Assembly: GCF_000205165.1 (NCBI RefSeq) | Contig: NZ_GL883811.1 | Location: forward strand, 1-64,000 | DNA from: Paraprevotella xylaniphila YIT 11841 | GTDB lineage: Bacteria; Bacteroidota; Bacteroidia; Bacteroidales; Bacteroidaceae | Direction of reading: 5' to 3' | Length of the DNA: 64,000 nucleotides | Part shown: positions 54,011-62,350 of the stretch, in pieces | Position numbering within the stretch: the first letter of the stretch is position 1 | Layout: every line of letters begins with the position of its first letter | Translations under genes and position numbers: made by a program | Notes under the pieces: generated by a model | What the model saw: only the letters and a program-made list of their open reading frames with translations | Told to the model about the DNA's origin: nothing | Databases searched by the model: none

Positions 54011-54064
54011 CGCCAAACGGAAAATCGTTTGGCGTAGAATGAAAAATCGTTTGGCGCAGAACGG
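54011..54064. repeat. Intergenic repeat, copy D (tandem, with inverted piece)
   Basis: CGCCAAACG (54011-54019) is inverted at 54026-54034 (6-base loop). Two tandem units follow, about 22 bases each, both with AAAATCGTTTGGCG then AGAA. The second (54038-54064) matches copy A in 26 of 27 bases. Confidence 0.7.
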
Positions 54065-54065
54065 G

Positions 54066-54089
54066 AAATCAATCTCCTGAGATTGATTT
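54066..54089. repeat. Hairpin next to repeat D
   Basis: AAATCAATC pairs with GATTGATTT, 6-base centre (two further pairs possible). Purpose unknown. Confidence 0.5.
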
Positions 54090-54248
54090 TAAGATTGTAA
54101 TTTATTAGAATATAGTGTGTTGCGATTTCACAGTGCGAGGGCGTTTTGTTGGATAAAATGAACGTATGGGCTTTGCCATTGTTTCCGTCCGGTCATGGTG
54201 ACGGTTCATTTTTCAGACCTTTCATTTTTATTATCACGGGTTTCGCCT

Positions 54249-54256
54249 TAACTTTG
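54249..54256 (+). promoter_or_regulatory. -7 promoter box for cobQ
   Basis: TAACTTTG, 26 bases before the cobQ ATG. The region between this and repeat D has no B12-box sequence. Confidence 0.55.
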
Positions 54257-54281
54257 CGGCATAATCATCCATGATTCGTAT

Positions 54282-55778
54282 ATGGGAAAATTACATCCTT
54301 TCATGTTGGCCGGTACGGGGAGCGACGTGGGCAAGAGCGTACTGGCCGCGGCCTTGTGCCGCATCCTCCGGCAAGACGGGTACCGTCCGGCTCCGTTCAA
54401 GGCACAGAACATGTCGCTCAATTCGTATGCCACTCCCGAAGGGTTTGAGATAGGGCGGGCGCAGGCCGTGCAGGCCGAAGCGGCCGGCATACCGTGCCAC
54501 ACGGATATGAACCCCGTGTTGCTCAAACCGAACTCCGACCATACGTCGCAAGTGGTGCTCAACGGGCGACCCGTGGGGAACAGTTCGGCTTACGACTATT
54601 TCCGTCGAGGCGGACGCGAGGAACTGCGGGCGGCGGTGTGTGCAGCGTTCGACCGGCTCGCCATCCGCTATAATCCCATTGTGATGGAGGGTGCGGGCAG
54701 CATTGCCGAAATCAACCTGCGGGACCGCGACATCGTGAACATGCCCATGGCCCGCCATGCCAGGGCAGACGTGTTCTTGGTGGCAGACATCGACCGGGGC
54801 GGGGTTTTCGCTTCGGCTTACGGTTCCATCATGTTGCAGACACCTGAAGACCGTTGCCGGATAAAAGGAATCATCGTTAACAAGTTCAGGGGCGACCGTC
54901 GGTTGTTCGACGATGGTGTGCGGATGATGGAGGAAGTGTGCGGCGTGCCGGTACTCGGAGTGATACCTTATTTCCACGACATACAGATTGAGGAGGAGGA
55001 TTCCGTGGAACTGGAACAGAAGAACGGACGTGCCGTAGCGGGACGGGTGAATGTGGCCGTGGTGAAGTTGCTCCATCTGTCGAACTTCACGGATTTCGAC
55101 CGATTGGAACGCGACGACAGGGTGCACCTGTATTACACCGACCGGGCAGATGAGTTGCAGAAAGCGGATGTCATCGTGTTACCCGGCAGTAAAAGCACGT
55201 TGGACGACTTGCGCGAACTGAAACGCAACGGCTTGGCCGAGGCCGTGGTACAAGCAGCCCGGAGCGGCAAGACCGTCATGGGGATTTGCGGAGGCTATCA
55301 GATGATGGGCACGGAGGTGGCCGACCCCGACGGGGTGGAAGGCACACCGGCACGCTTGTCCGGTCTGGGGCTATTGCCCGTGCATACGGTCATCGGCCGG
55401 GAGAAAGTGACCCGTCAGGTGGAGTTCCGTTTTCACGGCTGCGGAACGCTGTGCCGGGGCTATGAAATCCACATGGGCAGGACGGTGGCCGACGAGGCAG
55501 GGCAATCCTTCATCCCCTTGAACCGATTGGCGGACGGGACAACCGACGGGTGTTATGTCCATGACCGTTGCATGGGGACTTACATCCATGGTATTCTGGA
55601 CAACCCTTCTGTCTTGGATTTCCTTTTGGCTCCTTATACGGAGGGGACAGCTTGCGGGACTACGGAGGACTATGCTGACTACAAAGAAAGGCAATACGAC
55701 CTTTTGGCCGCCCATGTTCGGCGGCATTTGGATATGAAGAAGTTCTATCGCATCTTGTCGTCAGAGGAGGTAGAGTAA
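54282..55778 (+). CDS. cobQ: Cobyric acid synthase
   Basis: 498 residues. An N-terminal P-loop-like amidoligase domain (MLAGTGSDVGKSVLAAALCR, GAGSIAEINLRDRDIVNM) is followed by a class-I-like glutaminase domain whose nucleophile Cys lies in GICGGYQMMG (about residue 330) and whose His is in GTYIHGIL (about 430). It amidates four side chains of adenosylcobyrinic diamide. Complete. It converges on cbiB, overlapping by 18 bases; cbiB and cobD on the other strand do the following step. Confidence 0.94.
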   Translation: MGKLHPFMLAGTGSDVGKSVLAAALCRILRQDGYRPAPFKAQNMSLNSYATPEGFEIGRAQAVQAEAAGIPCHTDMNPVLLKPNSDHTSQVVLNGRPVGNSSAYDYFRRGGREELRAAVCAAFDRLAIRYNPIVMEGAGSIAEINLRDRDIVNMPMARHARADVFLVADIDRGGVFASAYGSIMLQTPEDRCRIKGIIVNKFRGDRRLFDDGVRMMEEVCGVPVLGVIPYFHDIQIEEEDSVELEQKNGRAVAGRVNVAVVKLLHLSNFTDFDRLERDDRVHLYYTDRADELQKADVIVLPGSKSTLDDLRELKRNGLAEAVVQAARSGKTVMGICGGYQMMGTEVADPDGVEGTPARLSGLGLLPVHTVIGREKVTRQVEFRFHGCGTLCRGYEIHMGRTVADEAGQSFIPLNRLADGTTDGCYVHDRCMGTYIHGILDNPSVLDFLLAPYTEGTACGTTEDYADYKERQYDLLAAHVRRHLDMKKFYRILSSEEVE

Positions 55779-56732
55779 GACGCCCGTCAGGATCATCAGG
55801 ATTTCCGCACGCCGGTTGATGGCCACGGCCTGTCGCATGTCGGCAGTGGTGAGCGGGCGCTGGCGGTTTCCGATGTACGGTTTGAAACAATACTCGCCGA
55901 AGTAGTGGTGCGGCCCGCCGAAGCGGCAGTCCAATATGCCGGCCAACGCCGCTTCGGGGTAGCCGGAGTTCGGGCTAGCATGCATCCGGCCGTAGCGTCG
56001 GATGAAGCGCAGTTCTTCTTTCAGGTTGCGGGCGCTTTTGCCTTTCCGAAAGGGGATGCACGTGGCCAACGCCATCAGAAGGGCGGTGAGCCGGGCAGGC
56101 AAGTAGTTGGCGGCATCGTCTATCCGGGCGGCTGTGCGGCCGAAGTCCTTGAACCGTTCGGTGCGGTAGCCGAGCATGGAATCCATGGTGTTAATCATTT
56201 TATAGGTCAGCATCCCCGGGATACCTAGCACGTAGAGCCAGAATAACGGGGCGATGACACCGTCACTCAAGTTTTCCGCCAAGGTTTCCAAAGCGGCGGT
56301 GCGTATTTCCTGGTCGCTGAGGCGGCTTGTATCCCGTCCTACGATGCGGCTCACTTGCCGCCTTCCTTCTTCCAAAGAACGGTCGGCGGCTCGGAATACC
56401 CTGCGCACTTCCCGGACGAGCGTCGTGCCTGCCAGACAGTAAAAGATAAGTATGCCCGTCACGAGATAGTACAAATAAGTTCCCCAGATCTCCCATTGCA
56501 GGCAGGCTGCCCATAAGGTGGCCAAGGCGAGATGGGCGGATAGGAACAGGGTGCAGGGCGTGGCGATGGTCCAGAAAGTCCCTTTGGCACGCCGATGGTT
56601 CCCGTGGTTGGCTTTCCGTTCAAAAAAACTGATCCAACGGCCGAAAGCCACTATGGGGTGCGGTAGCCGGGCGGGGTCTCCGGTGCAGAGGTCCAACCCC
56701 CATCCGATGAGTAAAGGAATAATGCTGTGCAT
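55761..56732 (-). CDS. cbiB: Adenosylcobinamide-phosphate synthase CbiB
   Basis: 323 residues from the ATG of MHSIIPLLIGWGLD, which lines up with the known N-terminus of CbiB/CobD; a longer frame would overlap cobD. Family motifs: GDPARLPHPIVAFGRWI near the start, SRIVGRDTSRLSD and ENLSDGVIAPLFW in the middle, then HASPNSGYPEAALAG late. Integral inner-membrane protein with about five segments that joins cobyric acid to aminopropanol phosphate. It follows cobD after 8 bases, so they form an operon. Confidence 0.93.
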   Translation of the reverse strand: MHSIIPLLIGWGLDLCTGDPARLPHPIVAFGRWISFFERKANHGNHRRAKGTFWTIATPCTLFLSAHLALATLWAACLQWEIWGTYLYYLVTGILIFYCLAGTTLVREVRRVFRAADRSLEEGRRQVSRIVGRDTSRLSDQEIRTAALETLAENLSDGVIAPLFWLYVLGIPGMLTYKMINTMDSMLGYRTERFKDFGRTAARIDDAANYLPARLTALLMALATCIPFRKGKSARNLKEELRFIRRYGRMHASPNSGYPEAALAGILDCRFGGPHHYFGEYCFKPYIGNRQRPLTTADMRQAVAINRRAEILMILTGVLLYLL

Positions 56733-56740
56733 AGTCGTGG

Positions 56741-57757
56741 TTATATGGAAAACATCCACTCTCCGATGGCGGAGAGCAGGCGGTCGTCTTCTTCGGGGGA
56801 TTGTACGGCTATGCGGAAGTACCGTTCGTCCAATCCTTCAAAATTACCGGCATCGCGGATGAGCATGCCATGCGTTTCGGCCAAGTAGTCCTTCAGTGCC
56901 GAGGCCTTGCCCATCCGTAGCCGGGCCAACAGGTAGTGGGTCTCTCCTGGCCAAACTTCGGCTATGTGCAGGGCTTCCAATTGCCTGGCCATGCGTGCTC
57001 GCTCTTCTAATAAAGCTTGCAGGTCGAACCGAAAGTCTTTTTCATGTTCCGTCAGGAAGAGGGCGGCTTCCAATGCCAATGTGTTGACCGACCACGGCAT
57101 TTTGTTCTGCCGGACACGCGCCGTCCATTCCCGCCGGGCGGTCAGGTAGCCGACGCGCAATCCCGGGATGCCGAAACGTTTCGTCAGGGAATGGAGCAAT
57201 ATGACGTTAGGCAGTGCGGCGGCTTCATGCGGAGAAAACAGCCTGCGCAGGGTGAAATCCTCATAACTTTGGTCGATGACGAACAGGACATCCGGATGCT
57301 GCGCGGCTAACCGTTTCATCTCATCGTGGGGAAGGACGGCTCCGGTCGGGTTGTTCGGATTACAGATCCACACGATGTCCACATCCTCCGGCAGATGGTC
57401 GGTGGTATAGATGGATTGTACCTGATGGCCGTGCAGGCGGCAGGCATCCGCATATTCCGAAAACGTGGGGGACAGGATGCAGGAACGTCTTCCGGAAAAA
57501 GCCTGCGCAACCAGATAGATGGCTTCTGTGGCTCCGCTCGTCAGGCAGACCGATTCTGCGCTTATCCCCATCGCTTGGGCCAGTTTGTTTTCTACGGCAT
57601 ACGGTGACGGTTCGGGATAGGAACGTACTTGCTCCCAACAGTTCTCCAAATGCCGGAACAGGGGGGCAAGCGATGTATGGTGATATACATTGCTGCTGAA
57701 GTTCAGGGTTATCTTACGGTTGTACCGGTATGAGTCGTCTCCGTGTCCGTTGAGCAT
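56741..57757 (-). CDS. cobD: Threonine-phosphate decarboxylase / CobD-like aminotransferase
   Basis: 338 residues from the ATG of MLNGHGDDSY. An earlier in-frame TTG overlaps the promoter and is rejected. Fold type I PLP enzyme: the PLP Lys is in SLTKRFGIPGLRVGY (about residue 205), with CNPNNPTGAVLPH before it. Sequence resembles HisC, but the LNGHGDD-x-Y start and the place next to cbiB favour CobD, which makes aminopropanol phosphate from threonine phosphate. HisC-like specificity cannot be excluded by motif alone. Confidence 0.87.
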   Translation of the reverse strand: MLNGHGDDSYRYNRKITLNFSSNVYHHTSLAPLFRHLENCWEQVRSYPEPSPYAVENKLAQAMGISAESVCLTSGATEAIYLVAQAFSGRRSCILSPTFSEYADACRLHGHQVQSIYTTDHLPEDVDIVWICNPNNPTGAVLPHDEMKRLAAQHPDVLFVIDQSYEDFTLRRLFSPHEAAALPNVILLHSLTKRFGIPGLRVGYLTARREWTARVRQNKMPWSVNTLALEAALFLTEHEKDFRFDLQALLEERARMARQLEALHIAEVWPGETHYLLARLRMGKASALKDYLAETHGMLIRDAGNFEGLDERYFRIAVQSPEEDDRLLSAIGEWMFSI

Positions 57758-57775
57758 GGTGATTCCATTTTGGGG

Positions 57776-57783
57776 CAAAGGTA
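57776..57783 (-). promoter_or_regulatory. -7 promoter box for cobD-cbiB
   Basis: Minus strand TACCTTTG; predicted transcript start about 57769, 12 bases before the ATG. With such a short leader there is no room for a riboswitch. Confidence 0.6.
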
Positions 57784-57824
57784 CGTAAAAATGATAAGAT
57801 ATGAGAGGGAGAGGGTGGATAAAA

Positions 57825-57857
57825 AACGGGGACGTGCACTCACTGCATGTCCCCGTT
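57825..57857 (-). terminator. Terminator of the TolB-like/barrel operon
   Basis: A 14-bp stem (one G-U) around CTCAC: AACGGGGACGTGCA with TGCATGTCCCCGTT. Minus-strand reading ends in TTTTTT. It lies 30 bases after the barrel gene. Confidence 0.82.
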
Positions 57858-57886
57858 GGTTTAAGCCATGAAGAAACTTCTATGGA

Positions 57887-58645
57887 TTAGAAGTTATATC
57901 CTAATTTGACCATAAACTTGCTGGTTTTGGTCTTTTCCGTGATTTCATTGAAATCGAGAGCATAACCGATGCCCACGTTGAACTTGCTGATGTCGAGTGT
58001 GGCTCCGATTTGCCATCCGAACTGCACACGGTTCCATTTCCAGTCGTCGGAACCATACAATTCGTTTACGTCGTCTTTGTCGAACAAGTTATAGCTTTCG
58101 TCGTATTCGTAATCGCTTCTGTCAATGTAGTCTTCAAACTCTGATGGAATATTAAGAGTGAATTCTTCCTTTTCTTTTGCCATTAGATTTACACGCAGAT
58201 AGAAACCCGTGTAAGGCTTGATGGCCAACTGTTCGTTGATTTTTACGCCATAGACTAAATTTATGGGTATGTTCAAGCCTAATTGTGTGATAGAATTCTT
58301 GGATTCATATCCGACTGTATAGCCATAATATTCATCTGATTCGCTTTCACTGTCGCTATGGCGTGAGAAGTTGATTCCTATACCGGTTTGGATGAACAAG
58401 GGCAATTTCTTAGCGACTTTAAAAGCATGTTCGTAATCTACGGAGAATCCATTCATATCCAAGTCATCGGGGTCGTCGAAGTCTTGGTTGATGAATACGC
58501 GGTCATACGAGAACCGCAAACCTTTCCAAGCCTCTACGTCAGAAGATGATGAAGCTGATGAACCGCTGCCGTTCATGAACTGTGCGAAAGACATTGTAGA
58601 GCAACCCAACAACATCGCGGTCAATAAACACTTAAACTTTTTCAT
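57887..58645 (-). CDS. Outer-membrane beta-barrel protein, unknown function
   Basis: 252 residues with a signal peptide (cleavage after FAQ, ~22), a Ser-rich linker (GSGSSASSSSD) and strand-rich body with repeated hydrophobic alternation ending in an aromatic (MVKLGYNF), as in small OMP_b-brl proteins. An unusually acidic loop (about 150-215, many Asp/Glu/Tyr) stands out. Second gene after the TolB-like gene (40-base gap) and probably on one transcript with it, therefore under the putative invertible promoter. Function unknown. Confidence 0.72.
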   Translation of the reverse strand: MKKFKCLLTAMLLGCSTMSFAQFMNGSGSSASSSSDVEAWKGLRFSYDRVFINQDFDDPDDLDMNGFSVDYEHAFKVAKKLPLFIQTGIGINFSRHSDSESESDEYYGYTVGYESKNSITQLGLNIPINLVYGVKINEQLAIKPYTGFYLRVNLMAKEKEEFTLNIPSEFEDYIDRSDYEYDESYNLFDKDDVNELYGSDDWKWNRVQFGWQIGATLDISKFNVGIGYALDFNEITEKTKTSKFMVKLGYNF

Positions 58646-58685
58646 AATCCCAAATTTTGATGTTAGTAAATTATTTGATTAAACA

Positions 58686-59672
58686 CTAATAGTTGAATGT
58701 CATACGCCAGATGTTGGCTTTGGCTTCTTTGTTTCCACGTTGCGACACAAAGTAGATGTAGTGTCCGTCCTTGCTCCACACCGGGCTGAGGTCGTCTGCG
58801 GCATGGTAGGTGAGTTGGGCAAATCCCGTTCCGTCCAGACGCGACACGAACAAGTCGGTATTGTAGTAAGAAAAAGAGCCGGTTTCTATTTTACTGCTTC
58901 CCACGAACAACAACCATTGTCCGTCCGGTGAGATGGAAGGAGAGGTGAAGTCGCGATCGGGTTGCGAGACGATGCATTCCTCCACTCCAGTCTCGTAGTT
59001 GACCTTCCATATCTCGCTGTGTCCCGCAGCATTGGGGCGCACGCAGATGAATGCCGGTTCGCCTTTGACGGGGTAGGGGTTCAGGCCTTGGGAGTAGTTG
59101 GCTAAGAAGTTGTTTTTCATGTCATGGCTCCATATGCTGATGCTTTTGTTTTCCTGTCGGGCAAAGAATATCAAATTCATGTTCGCCGAATAAATCGGGG
59201 AATAGTCCATGTTGCCGGTTGTGATTTGGCGGCATACGAAACCCTTGTTGGCAGACGTTTGGAATATCTGGTTGGTCTTCCCGCGAGCCTCGGAGAACAC
59301 GATTTGCTTACCGTCGGGTGAATAAGAAAAGTCCAATACGGCAGTACGGTTGGTTTTCTGGATGGAAGAACCTTGTTTACTCAAATCTTTAATGAAGATA
59401 TTGGTCGTGTTGTTACGGAAAGACAGGTAGGCAATCTGGCTTCCGTCTGTGGAAATATCCAGAATGCGGTTGGAGAACCAACCGATGCCTCGGTTGCTTC
59501 GTTTGACTTCCGGCATGCACACATAATCTGTGGTCTGGGAAATTTGGGTGAAATCGGTTCCCGATTCTTCCGGAACAGACACCACCGAGTAGTCTACGCT
59601 TTGAGCCATAATTGATTCACAAGCTAAAGCGAGTAGAAAAAACATGCTATAAGGTTGTATTCCGAATCTCAT
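58686..59672 (-). CDS. Secreted TolB-like WD40/PD40 propeller protein
   Basis: 328 residues. Signal peptide ends at about IMAQ (24). Repeated PD40 blades: LDISTDGSQIAYLSF, FSYSPDGKQIVFSE, SPSISPDGQWLLFVGSS, LSPVWSKDGHYIYFVSQ. Such propellers bind proteins or glycans in the periplasm; the TolB N-terminal domain is missing, so it is not TolB itself. It has no good promoter in the 30 bases between its ATG and the inverted repeat. If the adjacent segment flipped, a strong promoter would start about 55 bases ahead of this ATG. Confidence 0.8.
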   Translation of the reverse strand: MRFGIQPYSMFFLLALACESIMAQSVDYSVVSVPEESGTDFTQISQTTDYVCMPEVKRSNRGIGWFSNRILDISTDGSQIAYLSFRNNTTNIFIKDLSKQGSSIQKTNRTAVLDFSYSPDGKQIVFSEARGKTNQIFQTSANKGFVCRQITTGNMDYSPIYSANMNLIFFARQENKSISIWSHDMKNNFLANYSQGLNPYPVKGEPAFICVRPNAAGHSEIWKVNYETGVEECIVSQPDRDFTSPSISPDGQWLLFVGSSKIETGSFSYYNTDLFVSRLDGTGFAQLTYHAADDLSPVWSKDGHYIYFVSQRGNKEAKANIWRMTFNY

Positions 59673-59702
59673 ATCTGTGTTTCCTTTTTTGGTTTAAATG
59701 TA

Positions 59703-59896
59703 TATCTCTTCATAAGAGAGCAATTGTGTGGCGTTTCATCTTGTTATATAGTATGATAGCCTTCTTGAAAAGACGGTTTCTCTTAACTTTCTCAACATTT
59801 TGTGCACATAATTTGTATTTTATCGGAAGATAATTTTGCGTTATACAATCTTTTGAATATTTTTGCATTAAATAGTTGCTCTCTTATGAAGAGATA
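59703..59896. repeat. Putative invertible promoter segment (phase switch)
   Basis: Perfect 21-bp inverted repeats at 59703-59723 and 59876-59896 enclose 152 bases. Each repeat itself contains the near-palindrome CTCTTCATAAGAG. The enclosed DNA is AT-rich and has no gene, but has a complete consensus promoter facing right. This matches the design of invertible promoters that Bacteroidota use for phase variation of surface structures. No invertase gene is in the window, and inversion is not shown by one sequence. Confidence 0.75.
59835..59865 (+). promoter_or_regulatory. Promoter inside the invertible segment
   Basis: TTTG (59835-59838), 19-base spacer, TATTTTTG (59858-59865), start about 59872, four bases before the right repeat. 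In this orientation it points at the barrel gene 210 bases away; inverted it would point at the TolB-like operon. Confidence 0.72.
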
Positions 59897-60027
59897 AATC
59901 AAATTCTTCCATCGTTTTTCTTATTAATTTTTACTTTCTTTTGTCCGTTTTGGATTTATTTGTTTCCAAAAAGTAGGATGAAGAATCTTTTTTCTCTGAA
60001 ATCTACTTCAGATAGATTTTATTTGCG

Positions 60028-60035
60028 TATATTTG
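60028..60035 (+). promoter_or_regulatory. -7 box nearer the barrel gene
   Basis: TATATTTG about 50 bases before the ATG. This would give the gene at 60086 a promoter independent of the invertible one. Confidence 0.5.
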
Positions 60036-60085
60036 TGTGAGGTGTGATAAATGCGCCGATATTGTTTAATTTAAAAACTTAATTT

Positions 60086-60703
60086 ATGAAAAAAATCTTT
60101 TTAATGTTGGTAGCAGCTTTCATGGTGGGGGCAGCTACGATGAATGCACAAGTGAAAGGTGGAGAATTCATCTTGCGTGGTGGTTTTGCGGCTAATAATT
60201 TCAAAGGGGACAATACCGCAGGGTTGGACATGTTGCCGAGCTACAATATTAGCTTGGATTATAACAAGAACTTTTATAAAGGTGCTTATTGGAATGTGGG
60301 CTTGATGTTTGGTACGCGTGGTTTTGAGGCCGACCACTCTGATATGAAATTTCGGGCACATAATTTCAATATCCCGGTAACCATTGGTTATAAGTACAAT
60401 TTGACAAACAACTTTGCCATTGACGGACGTTTCGGTGCTTTCTTCGGTGTTGATATGGGAGGCAAGATTAAATGGGACGTTGATGATGATTGGGAACATT
60501 GGGAAGAATTCGTGGATGATGAAATTAAGATTGGTGACATTGATGATTACAACCGTTGTGACGGAGGTATCTTGTTGGGCTTAGGCGTATGGTATAAACG
60601 TGTTAACTTTGAATACACCTTCAAGCGTGGTTTCGGAGAAGCGTGGGATGACGGCCCGGCCGGTGCGGTAAACCATATGATTCGTTTGGGTTACGCATTC
60701 TGA
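60086..60703 (+). CDS. Outer-membrane beta-barrel protein (porin-like small barrel)
   Basis: 205 residues. Signal peptide ends after NAQ (about 21). The body alternates hydrophobic strands and ends MIRLGYAF with a terminal aromatic; a very acidic and aromatic loop lies at about 130-155 (WDVDDDWEHWEEFVDDE). It resembles the barrel gene at 57887 in size and style, with low obvious identity. Separated from the divergent TolB-like gene by the invertible segment. Function unknown; a structural or adhesion role would be a guess. Confidence 0.78.
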   Translation: MKKIFLMLVAAFMVGAATMNAQVKGGEFILRGGFAANNFKGDNTAGLDMLPSYNISLDYNKNFYKGAYWNVGLMFGTRGFEADHSDMKFRAHNFNIPVTIGYKYNLTNNFAIDGRFGAFFGVDMGGKIKWDVDDDWEHWEEFVDDEIKIGDIDDYNRCDGGILLGLGVWYKRVNFEYTFKRGFGEAWDDGPAGAVNHMIRLGYAF

Positions 60704-60728
60704 TTTAGCAAATAAGGTAAGACTTTAT

Positions 60729-60760
60729 GCGGCTTGCACTTGTGTGTGGGCCGCTTTTTT
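60729..60760 (+). terminator. Terminator of the 60086 barrel gene
   Basis: GCGGC and GCCGC close a hairpin extended by G-U pairs and followed by TTTTTT. It overlaps the -33 region of the next promoter. Confidence 0.75.
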
Positions 60761-60769
60761 GTACCTTTG
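60740..60769 (+). promoter_or_regulatory. Consensus promoter for the phosphatase gene
   Basis: TTG (60740-60742), 19-base spacer, TACCTTTG (60762-60769). Start about 60776. Confidence 0.7.
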
Positions 60770-60800
60770 CGGAAATTTTGTTCGATTATAGATAATAAGG

Positions 60801-61466
60801 ATGGCGAAAATTACTACGGTCGTTTTTGACTTGGACGGTACGTTGCTTAATACGTTGGACGATTTGGCGGATAGTACGAATTATGCTCTGGTACAGTTCG
60901 GATTTCCTCCGCGCAGTGTGGAGGAGGTGCGCAGTTTTGTGGGTAACGGAGTGCGCAAATTGATGGAACGTGCCGTGCCAACCGGTACGGATAGTGGGCG
61001 GTTTGAGGCTGTTTTCGACTGTTTCAAACGCTATTATGTGGAACATTGCATGGTGAAGACCGGTTTATATCCGGGTATTGCGGATTTGTTGCATGAACTG
61101 AAAATGGCCGGTTATAAGATTGCCATTGTGTCGAATAAACTGCAAGGCGGGGTGGATGAACTCTATCGTCATTATTTTCAGGATACGGTACAAGTGGCCG
61201 TAGGAGAGCGTGCCGGCATACGTCGCAAACCGGCTCCCGACATGGTGGAAATTGCATTGCAGGAACTGGGGGTGGAAAAGGACGAAGCCGTTTACGTAGG
61301 AGACTCGGATGTAGACGTGGCTACGGCTGCCCATGCGGGGCTTCCGTGTATTTCTGTATTATGGGGTTTCCGCGACCGGGATTTCTTGGAACGAAACGGG
61401 GCCGTCCGTTTTGCGGACAGCCCTGCTGATATACCCGGTCTGTTGGAATCCATTTCCAGGTTGTGA
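60801..61466 (+). CDS. gph: HAD-family phosphoglycolate phosphatase-like hydrolase
   Basis: 221 residues. HAD motif I is DLDGTLLNT (about residues 11-19; Asp nucleophile and general acid), motif II IVSNK, motif III RRKPAPDM with its Lys, motif IV GDSDVDVATA. The cap has FVGNGVRKLMERA, characteristic of the Gph group. It likely removes phosphate from 2-phosphoglycolate, though HAD specificity is loose. Single gene with its own promoter; convergent neighbour 7 bases away. Confidence 0.88.
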   Translation: MAKITTVVFDLDGTLLNTLDDLADSTNYALVQFGFPPRSVEEVRSFVGNGVRKLMERAVPTGTDSGRFEAVFDCFKRYYVEHCMVKTGLYPGIADLLHELKMAGYKIAIVSNKLQGGVDELYRHYFQDTVQVAVGERAGIRRKPAPDMVEIALQELGVEKDEAVYVGDSDVDVATAAHAGLPCISVLWGFRDRDFLERNGAVRFADSPADIPGLLESISRL

Positions 61467-61473
61467 ACTCCGG

Positions 61474-62175
61474 TCAGTCCTCAAGCGAGTAGTCTATCGT
61501 CGTTACGACACGTACCTGTTTTATATAAGGTGTGTTCGGATCCCGGTTCTCGATGGAGAATTGTCCTTGGTAGGCGCGTTGTATGCTTCCCAAGCGGCTT
61601 TCCGAGTCTTTGGCAAACTTTTCGGCAGCCGTACGTGCATTTTTGGTGGCTTCCTCTATCATTTTTGGCTTGATGTCGTTGAGGCTCGTGTAGTCGTATG
61701 CCACGTTGTAGCGGTAATCTCCGGAAATGATGGCAACTCCTTGTTTGAGCAGTTCGCTTTGTTCGTTGATGAGACCTCTCACCAAGTCTACTTGTTTAGA
61801 GGTGACCGTGACGACCGTGGTTACATTGTAGCGGTAGGGTTGCACGGTCGTATTATAGCGTTCGGCTTTGGTGTCGATGATTTCCGGGGCGTTTATGCTA
61901 ATTTCATTCTCCTTGACCCCTTTGCTTTTCAGGAATGCGATGATTTTTGCATTGGATTCCTCTATCTCATTATAAAGGGATACCATATCGTTTCCCAAGA
62001 CTTTATAAGTCAGCGGCCACGTAACCTTATCGGCTTTTACTTCCATTTCGGCTAACCCCTTGACGGTTACTACACGGCTGTGGGATGAAAACTCGCTGAG
62101 GCCATTGCGTACGAATACGCCGGCTAATGACAATCCTACGGCCAAGATAATGGCCTCTATTCTCCAATTCTTCAT
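61474..62175 (-). CDS. SIMPL (DUF541) domain periplasmic protein
   Basis: 233 residues with an N-terminal hydrophobic segment (about 6-22) that is a signal or anchor. The rest is a DUF541/SIMPL domain: VVTVKGLAEMEVKADKVTW at the start, then VTTVVTVTSKQVDLVRGL and a C-terminal ATKNARTAAEKFAKDS helix typical of the family. SIMPL proteins occur across bacteria; no activity is firmly assigned. No operon partner. Confidence 0.85.
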   Translation of the reverse strand: MKNWRIEAIILAVGLSLAGVFVRNGLSEFSSHSRVVTVKGLAEMEVKADKVTWPLTYKVLGNDMVSLYNEIEESNAKIIAFLKSKGVKENEISINAPEIIDTKAERYNTTVQPYRYNVTTVVTVTSKQVDLVRGLINEQSELLKQGVAIISGDYRYNVAYDYTSLNDIKPKMIEEATKNARTAAEKFAKDSESRLGSIQRAYQGQFSIENRDPNTPYIKQVRVVTTIDYSLED

Positions 62176-62270
62176 GCGTTAAAGTTTTAATGAATACAAT
62201 CGTAAGAAGCAAATATAGCTGATATGTGGTGAATATGGCAAGGAGAAGTATGAAAAATCCTAAATATGCC

Positions 62271-62328
62271 CGAAAAAAATGTCCCATCTGTATTCCGGCC
62301 TTGTTAGAAAGACGTATACAGATGGGAC
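62271..62328 (-). terminator. Terminator of the fasciclin-domain gene
   Basis: A 13-bp perfect stem (GTCCCATCTGTAT with ATACAGATGGGAC, 22-base loop); the minus strand continues ATTTTTTT. Confidence 0.85.
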
Positions 62329-62350
62329 TATAGTTTGTTGCGGAACGTGT

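Noticed and set aside
59612-59833. 73-residue plus-strand frame across the invertible segment
   Set aside because: It starts inside the antisense of the TolB-like gene, crosses the left repeat and shows no ribosome site. It looks like AT-rich chance sequence.
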